This document shows, one piece after another, positions 8,804-20,510 of a DNA stretch of 64,000 nt. The translations under genes were made by a program, and so were the position numbers. Position 1 is the stretch's first letter; the number at the start of each line of letters is the position of its first letter. The DNA comes from Paenibacillus amylolyticus (lineage in GTDB: Bacteria; Bacillota; Bacilli; Paenibacillales; Paenibacillaceae): assembly GCF_029689945.1 (NCBI RefSeq), contig NZ_CP121451.1:4154001-4218000 (forward strand), read 5' to 3'. The notes beneath the pieces are model-generated. The model had not been told where the DNA came from, made no database searches, and worked only from the letters and a program-made list of their open reading frames with translations.

Positions 8804-11800
8804 ATGGCTTTTATATTGAGATATAACACCACCATGAATGGAGCCATGACCTTTACAGGGAATACGATGGGTCTAAACAAGGTGGCTAACCAGAACAATC
8901 AAGGAACTGCCGGGTCTATTGGCGCATTCATTACGCTGAATACGGCTTCGCAGGTTGGTAACTTTCCACTAGGTACAACACTCGATTATACGCAAAATTC
9001 TTCTGCCGCTATACTCAGTTTACCATCAGGGTCCTCTGTACTCTATGCTGAACTCATCTGGGCGGGGAGTTACAACTATGGGGGCAGAATGTTAGCGGAG
9101 CAATTCCTAATCCCATTACCTTTTCTACCCCGGCGGGTACCTTCTCAGTTTCGCCCGATCCAGCTACAGCTGTTAACACAGCCCCAGCAGCAAGCTTCTA
9201 TGTCAACTCCGCAAATGTCACGTCACTCGTTCAGCAAGGTGGCGCGGGTACTTACGTTGCGGGAGGTATTCCAGGAACAGCTGCAGCTACTGAAAATAAT
9301 ACGAATTTTGCAGGTTGGACACTTGCTGTAGCTTATGGGAGTCCATTCCTGCCTTCTCGCAACATGAGTATTTTTGTGGGGAGTGAAATTGTTAATGCAA
9401 CGATAGGAGCAGCCACAGCATCTATTACTGGATTTGCTACACCTATTACTGGGAACGTCACTGGCCGTTTGATGGTCAGTGCATGTGAAGGCGACCCACA
9501 AATTGCAGGAGACCAGGCGTTATTTGGCCCGACAGCAGATACACTTGTCCCGATCTCCGGACCAAATAACCTGGTGAACAACTTCTTCGCTTCCCAAATT
9601 AACAACGATCAAGGGGTACTCAATACCAACGGAACCTTCGGTAATCTGAATAGTAGTCCAGGCACAGCAGTCATCGGTGCACGCCAAGGGTGGGATATTA
9701 CCAATGTTGACGTCTCTCCTGAGTTAATTAATGCTCAGACATCGGCTGTTATCCGATTACTTTCCAATCAGGATCAATATCTGGTGAACAGTGTCGGTCT
9801 TCAGGTCGATGTGAACGCACCTTTCTTCGTCTTTAATAAAAGTTCTAATGTGACATCTGCTTTGGTTGGGGACACGATTCAATATACGGTTACAGCATCT
9901 AATCAAGGCACTGCTGCTGCAACTCTAGTTTTGTTACAGGACAATTTCCCAAGTTCGGGCAGTTTCGTTCCAAACAGCTTGTCTGTAGATGGTGTACCTC
10001 AACCTGGGGCAAGTCCGGTTACGGGACTTAATCTCGGGGTTATCGCACCTGGCCAAACCGTTACCATTGTTTACTCCGTTCAAATTGTTTCTCGCCCCTC
10101 TGGCTCTACACAATCCAATGTCGCCAATCTAACATACAACTTCCAAAGTCTTCCTGGTGGTCCAACATTCCAAGGCATGTCTCAATCCAATGGCAACAAT
10201 GTCACCATCAACAACCGCCCTCCTACGGTTCCGAACTACTCTTATACAACCAATGTAAATGTCCCTGTTTCCAATCAAGTTACAGGAACTGATCCTGACG
10301 GCGACCCACTTACCTATTCCTTGAACTCTGTTCCAACTAGCGGAACGGTTGTGGTGAATGCGAACGGTACGTTCACCTATACGCCTAATCCAGGTTATGT
10401 TGGCCCCGACTCCTTCACTGTGCTCCTCAGTGATGGTTTGGGTGGTACAGCGGTATCAACAGTGGCCATCACCATTGTCAATCGTCCACCTGTTGCGCAG
10501 AATCTCAATTTGACGACCAATAAGAATACACCGGTTAACGGACAAATCACGGCTTCCGATCCGGATGGAAGCACATTAACTTATGCACTGAATTCTCCCC
10601 CAGCAAACGGTACAGTTACGGTAAACCCGGACGGATCCCTTACGTACACACCGAATACAGGTTTCGCCGGTACTGACTCATTTACTGTTATTGTACGAGA
10701 TCCAAACGGTGGAACGGCCATCTCGACCGTTACTGTTCAAGTGGTGAATCGTCCGCCTACAACGCAAAATGTGAATCTTACAACGCCTGAAAACATTGCC
10801 GTTTTTGGTCAAGTCATCGGCGTGGATCCCGATGGCGATCCATTGACTTATAACTTGAATTCCCAGCCTGCGAACGGAACAGCGGCTTTGAATCCAAACG
10901 GTACGTTTACGTATACACCGAACCCTAACTTTATCGGTGTAGATACGTTTACCGTGCTTGTCAGTGATCCAAGCGGCGGCACGGTAGTGTCTACCGTAAC
11001 CATTACTGTTGTCAATTTGCCACCAACAACCCAAAACGTAAACTTGACTACTCCTGAAAATGTACCTGTATCTGGGCAGGTTATTGCTAGTGATCCGAAT
11101 GCGGATCCGCTGACTTTTACGTTAAATTCAGCGCCTGCTAGTGGGACTGCCGTCGTCAATCCAGATGGTACTTTCACGTATACACCCAACGCATCCTTTG
11201 TAGGCACGGATTCATTTACAGTATTAGTCAGTGATGGTCGCGGCGGAACCGCTCTGAGCAACGTGACCATTCAGGTTACCAACCAGCCCCCTGTGGCTCA
11301 AAACCAGACGTTAAACACGCCAGGAAATACGCCTGTATCTGGACAAATCATTGCAACAGATCCGAATGCGGATCCATTGACTTTTGCCTTAAATTCCGTG
11401 CCAACGAATGGCACCGCTGTGGTGAATGCAGACGGTACGTTTACGTATACACCGAATGCTGGTTTTGTTGGTACAGATTCTTTTACCGCTATTGTGAGAG
11501 ATCCATCAGGTGCATCAGCCATTGCTACAGTTACCATCAACGTACTCAACCAACCTCCTGTAACGAGTAATCAATCGCTCTCTACCTTACAAAATACACC
11601 TGTAACAGGACAAATCATTGCGACGGATCCCAATGCCGATCCGTTGACCTACAGTTTGCTGTCCCCGCCAACCAATGGCACGGTTACGGTGAACCCAGAC
11701 GGAAGCTTCTCCTATCAGCCCGCGACAGGATATGTTGGCGTAGATACATTCTCTGTACTTGTCAGTGATGGACGTGGTGGAACAGCGGTATCTGTCGTTA

Positions 11801-14800
11801 CCATTACTGTTGCAAACCGTCCGCCTGTCGTTACTAACCAATCCCTTTCTACGTTGCAAAATGTTCCAGTAAACGGGCAAGTCGTTGCTACAGACCCGGA
11901 TGGTGATCCCCTTACTTATGCATTACAGTCTCCTCCAAGTAACGGTACCGCGATTGTGAATCCAGATGGAAGTTTCACCTATACACCGGTGACTGGATTT
12001 GTAGGTATTGATTCGTTCAGCGTACTGGTCAGTGATGGTAAAGGTGGAACGTCCGTCGGCTCTGTTACTGTGAATGTCATCGACCAGCCGCCTGTCACGC
12101 AAGATCTGCAGTTGTCCACCAACTTCAACACACCGCTAAATGGACAGATTCCAGCTACCGATCCGGATGGAGATACGCTCACGTACACGGTGTCTGTTCC
12201 ACCTGCCAATGGTACGGTAGTACTTGATCCAGCAACTGGCGCCTTTACGTATACACCCAATGCCGGGTTCATCGGCGTGGACCATTTCTCCGTATTGGTT
12301 AGTGATGGCAAGGGCGGTACTGCGACTTCTAACGTACAGGTCGGTGTACCTGTTTCACCACCAGTCACATCCAATATCACACTAGATACCAATGCCAACG
12401 TACCTGTCGCAGGTCAGATTCCAGCTACTGACCCGCAGGGCGAAACGCTTACCTATACGCTCACTACCCCGCCACCAAACGGAACCGTTGTACTTGATCC
12501 AGCAACGGGCGCCTTTACGTATACACCCAATGCTGGTTTTATAGGTACAGATACGTTTGTTGTGACGGTGACAAACACGAGTGGCATCCCGGTGACAAGT
12601 ACGGTGTCGGTCAACGTGGATAATCAGCCACCAGTTGTTCAAAATGTTTCTGTGGATACGGTTCAAAATACATCGGTTAACGGACAAATTCCAGCTACCG
12701 ATCCAGAGGGCAACCCGTTGACCTACACCGTTACAGCAACGCCTTCACTCGGCACAGTTACGGTCAATCCGGACGGATCATTCACGTATACACCTAATGC
12801 AGGCGTTGTCGGTACAGATACATTCAGTGTTCTTGTGAGCGATGGTCTTGGTGGTACAGCAACCTCTGTTGTAACGGTCAATATTATTGATCAACCTCCC
12901 GTGACACAAGATTTCCAATTTACGACACCGGCGAATGTTCCTGTGGCAGGCGCGGTCACAGCTACCGATCCAGATGGAGATCCTCTGACGTTCACATTGA
13001 ATTCCATCCCTGCAAACGGTACAGTTGTCGTCAACGTAGATGGCACATTCACCTACACGCCAAATGCTGGTTATATTGGAACAGACAGTTTCACGGTACT
13101 GGTTAGTGACGGTAAGGGGGTACTGCACTTTCTACAGTTACCATCAACATAATCAACGAACCGCCTGTTGCCACAGGTACGACGCTCACAACACCTCAAA
13201 ATACACCTGTCAGTGGCGCAGTCACGGCTACCGATCCAGAAGGAGTACCGATTACTTTTTCTCTGCTCAGTCCGCCGGTTAACGGGACAGTTGCACTAAA
13301 TCCTGACGGCACGTTTACGTACACTCCGAATGCTGGATATGTTGGTTCAGATTCATTCACGGTACTTGCGACAGATAGTCTGGGTGGCACAGATACTGCA
13401 CCAGTCATCATTACCGTTACGAACGTTCCTCCCGTCACCACGGATGTTAGTCTGACTACGAGCATCAACATCCCGATTTCCGGGCAAGTGCTCGCCTCTG
13501 ATCCAGCCGGTGATCCGTTAACGTTCAGTTTGCTTTCGCCTCCGGCGAACGGAACGGCTGTAGTGAACCCAGATGGTACGTTCACATACACACCGAATAC
13601 CGGATTCGGAGGTCAGGATGCTTTTACTGTGCTTGTCAGCGACGGTAGAGGTGGCACAGCAGTCTCGACGGTGACGATCCAAGTCGTCAATCAGCCTCCT
13701 GTGACTCAAAATGAGATTTTGAACACCTTACAATCCACACCAATAAGCAGTACCGTCATCGCGACAGACCCTGATGGTGACCCACTCACCTATGTATTGG
13801 GTAATCCGCCTGTAAATGGTGTTGCTGTTGTCAATCCGGATGGCACGTTTACCTACACTCCGAATGCTGGATTTGCGGGTACCGATTTCTTTACAGCAAC
13901 AGTTACCGATACACGTGGGGGACAGCAACAGCAGTTATCACCATTAATGTGGCTGTCAATAACCCGGTTGTGTCCAATCAAACGGTCAGTACCAATCCCA
14001 ATACACCGGTTTCAGGTCAGATTACAGCTGTTGATCCAGCCGGTGAACCTGTCACGATTACGCTGCTTAGCCCTCCTGCCAATGGCACGGTAACCGTGAA
14101 TCCAGATGGCACGTATACGTATACGCCAAATCCAGGATTTGTGGGTACAGACAGCTTTACCGTGCAGGCCACTGATCCAGGCGGCGGCATCGGAACAGGT
14201 GCCGTGACCATTTTGGTGAACAATGCACCTCCAGTGGCTGTCGGTACCAATGTGACAACCGCTGAAGATGTGCCGGTTTCAGGAGCAGTGACCGCAACGA
14301 GTCCAATCGGTAATCCATTAACGTTCACTCTGAATTCCGCACCTGTCAATGGAACGGTCGTTGTAAACACGGACGGAACGTTCACATATACACCGAATCC
14401 GGGATATGTCGGGCAAGATACATTTACCGTTATTGCCAGTGATGCTTTTGGAGGAACAGCTGTAGCGACAGCAGTGATTACCGTTGTAAATCAGCCGCCT
14501 GTAACGCAAGATCAGAATTTGACCGGTACACTAAATACACCGCTAAGCGGGCAAGTCATTGCTACCCATCCTAGTGGCAGTACACTTACGTACGCACTCG
14601 GATCACTGCCTACCAATGGTACGGTTACATTGAACCCAGATGGCTCCTTTACCTATACGCCTAACCCGAACTTTGCAGGTGTAGACTCATTTACGGTGTG
14701 GGTATTTGATAATAACGGTGGAAGTGCTGTATCTACCGTCACCATCACCATTCCCATTTTACCACCCGTTATTAATAGCACGCAGTTTACAACCAATGCA

Positions 14801-16501
14801 GATCTCCCGGTTAACGGTCAATTGAATGCCACGAGTCCTGAAGGAATTCCGGTGACGACTGCACTGGGTAATCTCCTTCCAGTGAATGGAACGGTTACAG
14901 TCAATCCAGATGGTACGTTCACGTATCAGCCGAATTTAGCCTTTGTAGGTACAGATACGTTCAGTGTAATCGCAACGGATGCCAACGGAGCCACAACCAC
15001 AGGTACCGTGACCATTCTAGTCATTGCTGTACCACCCGTTGCAAACGATGTGTTCCTCATTACCCCGATTAACACGGCTGTTTCAGGTCGTGTAACAGCA
15101 ACAGATCCGGATACTTCCGTATTAATCTATACGTTGTATGTTCCGCTTCCAGCTAATGGAACAGCGGTTGTGAATCCGGATGGGACATTTACGTACACAC
15201 CGAATCCCGGATTTACGGGTGTAGATACCTTCCCGGTCATTGTTACGGATGCCTATGGTTTAAATGATATCGCACTTGTTACCGTGACTGTCATTGCAGA
15301 TACACCTGTGGGACCACCTGTCAATGTAGCCACGACTACTGGACAGAGCGTAACAGGAACAGTTACGGTGACTGATCCTGCCGGTCTTGTTGTCACTTAT
15401 GCTTTGGGTACTTCACCTAGTAATGGTACAGCCGTTGTGAACTCAAATGGGACATTTGTATACACTCCAAATCCTGGTTACGTAGGGCAAGATACGTTCA
15501 CAGTGATTGCAACGAATTCAGCAGGACAGATTACCCTAGTTCCGGTCAACATCACGATTGTTGCAGGAACTGGAGGTCAGCCCGTAACGAATGACGTAGG
15601 GATTGGAACCAATCAAGGCCAGCCGGTGTCGGGTCAAATTTATGCCAGTAGCCCTGATAATTTGCCACTTACCTATGCTCTAGGTGCTCCTGCCGGTAAT
15701 GGAACTGTGAGTCTAACTCCTACTGGTGGATTTACGTACACGCCAAATCCGAATTTCTCGGGAACGGATACGTTCACTGTTGTGGTGACAGATAGTCTGG
15801 GTCGAAACTCGACAGCAACGGTTACCGTGGTCGTATATCCGGTTTCATCTGTTACGCCTACGCCACCAGTGAATCCGGATGTCCCCAATAATCCGAATAC
15901 ACCTATTAATATCAGTGCTCAATTAGGTACCCTATCCGGAGTACCTGTAAGAAGTGCAGCACCAGGAGCTGGCACGGCTTATAGTCTGGCCTCTGGACCA
16001 AATCATGGCGTCATCTCACTCGGAGCAGACGGTTCATTTGTCTATACTCCAAATTCAAACTTTGTAGGAACAGATAACTTCGTTATTCGCTATATTGATG
16101 CGCAAGGTAAAGTCGTCCTGTACAGCGTAACTATACATGTTGCAACTCCAGCCGGTACACCTGCCCCTGGAACTGGTGCGGGCGGGGGTGGCAGCTCTGA
16201 CACAGGTACGGCTATTCCAGTTCAACCTGATCCAACACTTACCTTGAACCTCAGGGGTGAAGAGAATCGAACATTGTTTAGTAATCTTGATTCATTACGG
16301 ATTGGTAGGATCATCCGAGCAAGAGTATTACGAGCTCCGCAAAACGGCAAATTAACTATAAATGACGATGGTTCGTTCAATCTGGCTCCCAATGCAAATT
16401 TCAAAGGATTCATTGAGTTCACCTTAGTGGTGACAGTGGAATCGGGAGCAGAGTATACGATTTATGTGACCGTCAACATCATTGCAGACGATGAAGAATA
16501 A
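8804..16501 (+). CDS. Giant surface protein with DUF11-like domain and ~23 tandem cadherin-like (tandem-95) repeats; three -1 frameshifts
   Basis: About 2566 residues when three one-base losses in runs of five G are restored (9080-9084, 13116-13120, 13917-13921). The start follows GGAGGTGAAATCG. The N-terminal ~330 residues begin MAFILRYNTTMNGAMTFTGN and show no signal peptide. A DUF11-like domain (DTIQYTVTASNQG, VTIVYSVQIVS) precedes about 23 units of ~88 residues. The units have the pattern PPVxxN...PVxGQIxATDPDGDPLTY...NGTVxVNPDGTFTYTPNxGFxGTDSFTVxVSD, as in VCBS/tandem-95 adhesin-like proteins. A Gly-rich spacer and a last divergent unit end in DDEE. There is no SLH, LPXTG or membrane anchor. 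Likely a large surface or spore-surface fibre; the role is inferred. Confidence 0.85.
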
Positions 16502-16528
16502 CGTTATTTCTTCTTACAGATTTTTTTC

Positions 16529-17410
16529 TTACGCTGGACCGTTTTTGATTTCGTTGAAGTTGAAGTCCGACTTTTTTCTTAGTTGACGATTGTTTTTTTC
16601 TCCCCTTGCTGCCTCGTGGCGGTGAGGGACTTTTACTTCCACCTTGGGATCCATCTCAACCAAGGGTTCATCCGGTTCGTCCGGTTTCTCCTTTTCGAGC
16701 GAGAACGTTCGCAGGTGATCTAAATTAAATGGCTGTTCTGCATCTTCATACTCTATTGTGACTGTCTGTCGTTGTTGTTCTACGTATATTGGTTCTTCCA
16801 GTACAGCAGCTTCTTTGAGATCAGCGAGTGCTTTATCCGATATTGGTTTTTTGACTACTAATAGATGATACATAATTTGGTACGTTACATTGAGCTGAGA
16901 CTGTCGGAGTAACCCCAGCTCCACCTCGTTATATAATCCATGGTAGGCTGGAAAATAGAAAAATTCCATGTTTAACAGGCGAAAATCCACAGGCATAGGC
17001 TCAATAATTTGATGTTTACGCATGAGGGCCGATGGATCCGTAGTCAGCTCATAATCATCCTGAGCTGGTTCCCCCGCCTGAGTCGTCCAATAAGCGGGCG
17101 AATGCTCATTAAATTGTTGTTTGAACTGTGGGTTTACCATATGAAGAGATGCATGAGCATACGGAACAACAATACAAACAGTAGCGCCATGGCGACAGAT
17201 GCGATAGATCTCCTTCATCACCTGAGATAAATCATGAACATACTGCAAACTATGGGAACACATCACCATATCTACACTGTTATCCTCAAGAGGAATTGGC
17301 AGGTTAAAGTCGTGTACAATATCTGTAGTAGCATAAGGTATTTTGTCTATACCGATGCAGCCCGTATGCTTGTTCTCTCCACTTCCTAGATCAATTCTCA
17401 CCCTGCTCAC
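16529..17410 (-). CDS. SAM-dependent methyltransferase (class I)
   Basis: 293 residues from a GTG start. The SAM-binding motif RIDLGSGENK is at the very N-terminus. It is followed by an acidic-loop residue (GIDK), the Asp-rich NSVDMVMCSHSLQYV post-motif and a KEIYRICRHGA helix, the pattern of Methyltransf_11 enzymes. The last ~100 residues are Glu/Lys-rich and low in complexity (EKEKPDEPDEP, KVEVKVPHRHEAARGEK), unusual for the family. It converges on the giant surface-protein gene with 27 nt between the stops. The substrate is unknown; a role in modifying a surface glycan or the neighbouring protein is only a guess. The ribosome site (AGAAAGAA) is weak. Confidence 0.8.
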   Translation of the reverse strand: MSRVRIDLGSGENKHTGCIGIDKIPYATTDIVHDFNLPIPLEDNSVDMVMCSHSLQYVHDLSQVMKEIYRICRHGATVCIVVPYAHASLHMVNPQFKQQFNEHSPAYWTTQAGEPAQDDYELTTDPSALMRKHQIIEPMPVDFRLLNMEFFYFPAYHGLYNEVELGLLRQSQLNVTYQIMYHLLVVKKPISDKALADLKEAAVLEEPIYVEQQRQTVTIEYEDAEQPFNLDHLRTFSLEKEKPDEPDEPLVEMDPKVEVKVPHRHEAARGEKNNRQLRKKSDFNFNEIKNGPA

Positions 17411-17679
17411 TTCTTTCTGATCTGTAGTTCTTGTAGTCTATTCAGATCAGGACAGGAATGCATATGCATTCACCCGATGAGGTTGAGCAAAAAAAAGATC
17501 ATGGTTGCTACATGAACATCCTTTATCTGTTGAACCAGTGAACCCATCTCCTCTAGGTTAGTAGGCGCGTATTACTCCTAATATTGAAATACAAATTGTA
17601 ATTCATTAACTTTTGGATTCATAAGGATATCTTTCATAATCATCCAAATAACACCTAACTCCGTATAGTAGTACTCTTC
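17411..17679. other. Intergenic stretch
   Basis: Region between the methyltransferase start and the cyclase terminator. A 25-codon frame at 17464 has only a modest AGGA upstream. I see no supported gene here. Confidence 0.35.
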
Positions 17680-17720
17680 AACAAAAGAAAACTCTGCCAA
17701 TAAATTAGATTAGCAGAGTT
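17680..17720 (-). terminator. Terminator after the diguanylate cyclase gene
   Basis: AACTCTGC (17690-17697) and GCAGAGTT (17713-17720) form an 8-bp stem. On the minus strand the stem is followed by TTTCTTTTG. Confidence 0.7.
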
Positions 17721-17841
17721 AGTTTGAAGTAAATAATTTAGAGTTCTTTCATAGTTCACCCTATATATGTGATTATATTATATGCTAGATAAAGGCTTTT
17801 TCTTTCCATTCATATGAACTCAACAAACGATGAAAACCAAA

Positions 17842-19407
17842 TTAATTATTGTTTGAATGAGTAATAGTACGATTACGGCCTACTGCTTTGGCTTGATATA
17901 AAGCAGAATCAGCTAAACTGAACAATTCTGTTGCTGATATTGAGTTTAGCGGATATTCCGCAATTCCTGCTGAGATTGTGACAGAACGATTAATGGGAAG
18001 AACACTTGCTTCAAGTGTGATACGAATGCGCTCTGCCGTTTCATAGGCCTGCTTAGAATGACAATGTCTCATTAATACAACAAATTCTTCCCCACCGAAT
18101 CGAAAACAAACGTCGTTGAGGCTTACAGACATTCGTAGCAGACTCGCAACATATTTTAGTACTTCATCCCCAGCAGAATGACCAAATTCATCGTTAATCG
18201 ATTTGAAGTGATCAATGTCAAATATGACCAGAGAAAATGGAATCTCTTCCTCAATCCATTGCTGAATGACTTCATCAAAAACTCTGCGATTATTTATGCC
18301 AGTGAGTACATCCGTCCTGGCGTCATATGTCAATTGATCCGATTTGTTTTTGAAGTTTGCCATGGCTTGAAGAACAGTGTGCGTGAGTATATCTGCTTCA
18401 CGATTCCAATGTGATTTTATGACCGGTAGTTTAACCGTGCCCTTATCCATCTGATTAATTACATCAGCAAGCATTACAAAAGGACTTGCAAGCCTGCGTG
18501 CAAACCTCACCACAAAAAAGGTCAAGATCAGAAAGGGTACGGCAGTATATATGAGTAACATGCGAATATGATTGTTAAGCTGGTCAAACACCATTTGAGT
18601 AGGCGTAACGATAACCACTCCCCAACTTGTTAAGGGGACTTTATAATACCCTGCGAGAGAGTCTACTCCTGCTAAGTTCTTATATCGAGCTTTTCCCATC
18701 TGATTATTCATTAACTTCTGTACTACAGTATTTTTGCTGACGTCTTCTCCAATTCGATCTTCATCTGGGTGAAACAACAATGTGCCTTTTTTATCGACAA
18801 TGAAAAAATAAGAACCATCGCTATACTTGAGTTGATTCCCAAAGGAAAGATTTAGAATGTTATACTCCTGCAAATGGATATTTCCGCCTATCATACCTAA
18901 AAAACGACCCGAGGCATTAAAAACCGGCTCACCTAGAAATACAATTCGGCTTTGATCTTGTGATACCGGAAAGGCTTCCGATATATATGATGCTTGAGAG
19001 CTGATTGCTTCCTTTGCAGCTTTCGAGCTGACATGTTTACCTATACTGGATTCATAGTAGGGTGAGATTGATAACACAAGACCTTCCTCATCAGCAAGGG
19101 CAACTGAGTTGAAAAAGTTGCTACTATTGCGAATGAGATCCAATGATTTATTCATTTGTGTAGTATCCCTTAAATTCGTGTTTTGGATATAATCTGCCGC
19201 AAATTTTAAGCTGCCCTGCATAGATAAAAACAAAGAATCTAAAGTTTGGCTCATTTGAACAGCTTTTGCATAATTAATCGAGAGCGTGTTATCTATTATG
19301 GTCTCCTTCTGAGAGGTATAAGAGGATATAACCATAATGGTTAGAGTCATCAAAACCGAAATGGTTACCAAGGCACATAGCAAAACAGTAATACTGATCT
19401 TTCTCAA
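17842..19407 (-). CDS. Membrane diguanylate cyclase with extracellular dCache sensor
   Basis: 521 residues. TTG at 19407 follows AAGGAG with 11 nt spacing. An N-terminal membrane span (ITVLLCALVTISVLMTLTIM) leads into a dCache-like extracellular sensor (residues ~40-270; SYFFIVDKKGTLLFHPDED). A second span follows (LLIYTAVPFLILTFFVV), then a HAMP-like linker and a GGDEF domain. The GGEEF signature is at residues 438-442 with RFGGEEF context, so it should make cyclic di-GMP. The product-inhibition I-site (RxxD, just before GGEEF) reads SLND, so allosteric feedback is probably absent. It is transcribed alone. A decayed copy of its 5' end lies at 25.6-26.0 kb. Confidence 0.9.
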   Translation of the reverse strand: MRKISITVLLCALVTISVLMTLTIMVISSYTSQKETIIDNTLSINYAKAVQMSQTLDSLFLSMQGSLKFAADYIQNTNLRDTTQMNKSLDLIRNSSNFFNSVALADEEGLVLSISPYYESSIGKHVSSKAAKEAISSQASYISEAFPVSQDQSRIVFLGEPVFNASGRFLGMIGGNIHLQEYNILNLSFGNQLKYSDGSYFFIVDKKGTLLFHPDEDRIGEDVSKNTVVQKLMNNQMGKARYKNLAGVDSLAGYYKVPLTSWGVVIVTPTQMVFDQLNNHIRMLLIYTAVPFLILTFFVVRFARRLASPFVMLADVINQMDKGTVKLPVIKSHWNREADILTHTVLQAMANFKNKSDQLTYDARTDVLTGINNRRVFDEVIQQWIEEEIPFSLVIFDIDHFKSINDEFGHSAGDEVLKYVASLLRMSVSLNDVCFRFGGEEFVVLMRHCHSKQAYETAERIRITLEASVLPINRSVTISAGIAEYPLNSISATELFSLADSALYQAKAVGRNRTITHSNNN

Positions 19408-19639
19408 CTTGTATTATTCTCCTTGCAGATCATATGTTTGTTTTAATCAATTTAAATTCTATTGTTCGATCTTACACCAAAGGTGTTAAGAAATAATAAA
19501 GTCTTACTGGATTTTTTAATATTTAACTATTTATTTCATTCCGATTCTGAAACCTACTGGATATGTGTACTCTTTTTTAAAAGATTAAACGCTAAAATAT
19601 CTATCTACAGAAACCTCAGTACAACAAACCACATTTTGG

Positions 19640-19838
19640 TCAATACCTCATTTATTAAACATTGAAAAAAGATCGTAGGTTATAAACTGCTTTCGGGAAT
19701 TTGTCTCGAAAGAATACTGTATAATCTTCTGACTTTTAACTGCTGGCATAAAAAAATGCACCCCCTTAGAATTTCATCAGATAAACCAGGGGTTTAATCC
19801 AATGTCTATTTTAAGGGGTGCACTTCATATTTTAGAAA
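19640..19838 (-). pseudogene. IS3-type element remnant A (left end plus orfA start)
   Basis: The minus strand shows an IS end (TGAAGTGCACCCCTTAA) and an inverted TAAGGGGGTGCA. An ATG then opens MPAVKSQKIIQYSF and decays within ~28 codons. The block at 19726-19750 matches remnant B (31849-31873) at 23 of 25 positions. MPAxKxQK is the usual start of orfA in some IS3-family elements. The rest of the element is gone. Confidence 0.5.
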
Positions 19839-19949
19839 TCAGTTTTTTTTATTTCGTTAAAGCGCCCTTTAATGGAATAAAAAAAATATGGCCTTATATA
19901 AGAATGATACGCTATTTATTAGCATAAATAATATTTTCACGAGTGGGGG

Positions 19950-20405
19950 TCAGACACCCTTAGCTTGAACCAGTCTTTTTAGCGACTGAATTTGACCTAA
20001 GTGCATCGCTTCATGGTAAGCCATCATGGCTGCAAATTCTCCAAAAGTCTCCAATCCCGGACGTGGTCTTGGCAATCTTTCATCAAAGGCTTTATCAGGA
20101 ATATTTTGAATGCGAACATACTGCTCCTTTAATTCAGCAACAAGGACTTTTAACGACGGAACTCCTTCGTTCGATTGCCGGGGTTTTGTTCCAGAGTCAA
20201 AAAAGTTCGCATACTCCGCAGGTAGTGTTCCTTTACCTGGGAATAAATGTAGTTCTCCTGCATATAAGATATGTCCTACTTGCCAACGAATATTGTTATT
20301 GAAACCAAATGGAATTACGTCAGCCATTTCCGGTGAAGTCCCCTCTAACACCTGCATGATTCCTTGTCTCGTTATAGTAAACTGCTGTTTAATAAGATTG
20401 ACCAT
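19950..20405 (-). CDS. DinB-like four-helix protein
   Basis: 151 residues. ATG at 20405 follows AGGAGG with 7 nt spacing; an ATG two codons upstream is only 1 nt from the ribosome site. The sequence has the DinB/YfiT four-helix pattern with the putative metal-binding His in WQVGHILYAGELH and in YHEAMHLGQIQSLKR. Family members are metal-dependent thiol-S-transferases or proteins of unknown role, often induced by stress. No partner gene is evident. The function stays open. Confidence 0.8.
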   Translation of the reverse strand: MVNLIKQQFTITRQGIMQVLEGTSPEMADVIPFGFNNNIRWQVGHILYAGELHLFPGKGTLPAEYANFFDSGTKPRQSNEGVPSLKVLVAELKEQYVRIQNIPDKAFDERLPRPRPGLETFGEFAAMMAYHEAMHLGQIQSLKRLVQAKGV

Positions 20406-20510
20406 TTTCATACCTCCTATGGTTTTTCAAGCCTGGTAAACTTCCCGCTCTCTACTTATTTTGCTTTCTACAAATCTTTTACTCGTCTTTTCATAGATCG
20501 ATTTGTAAAA

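Noticed and set aside
10200..16400. Regular ~270-bp periodicity that could suggest a CRISPR or satellite array
   Set aside because: The periodicity is coding: each unit translates to a cadherin-like domain in one frame, and units differ at most positions.
17464..17541. A 25-codon frame between methyltransferase and cyclase genes
   Set aside because: Only a weak AGGA upstream, no terminator and no recognisable features.
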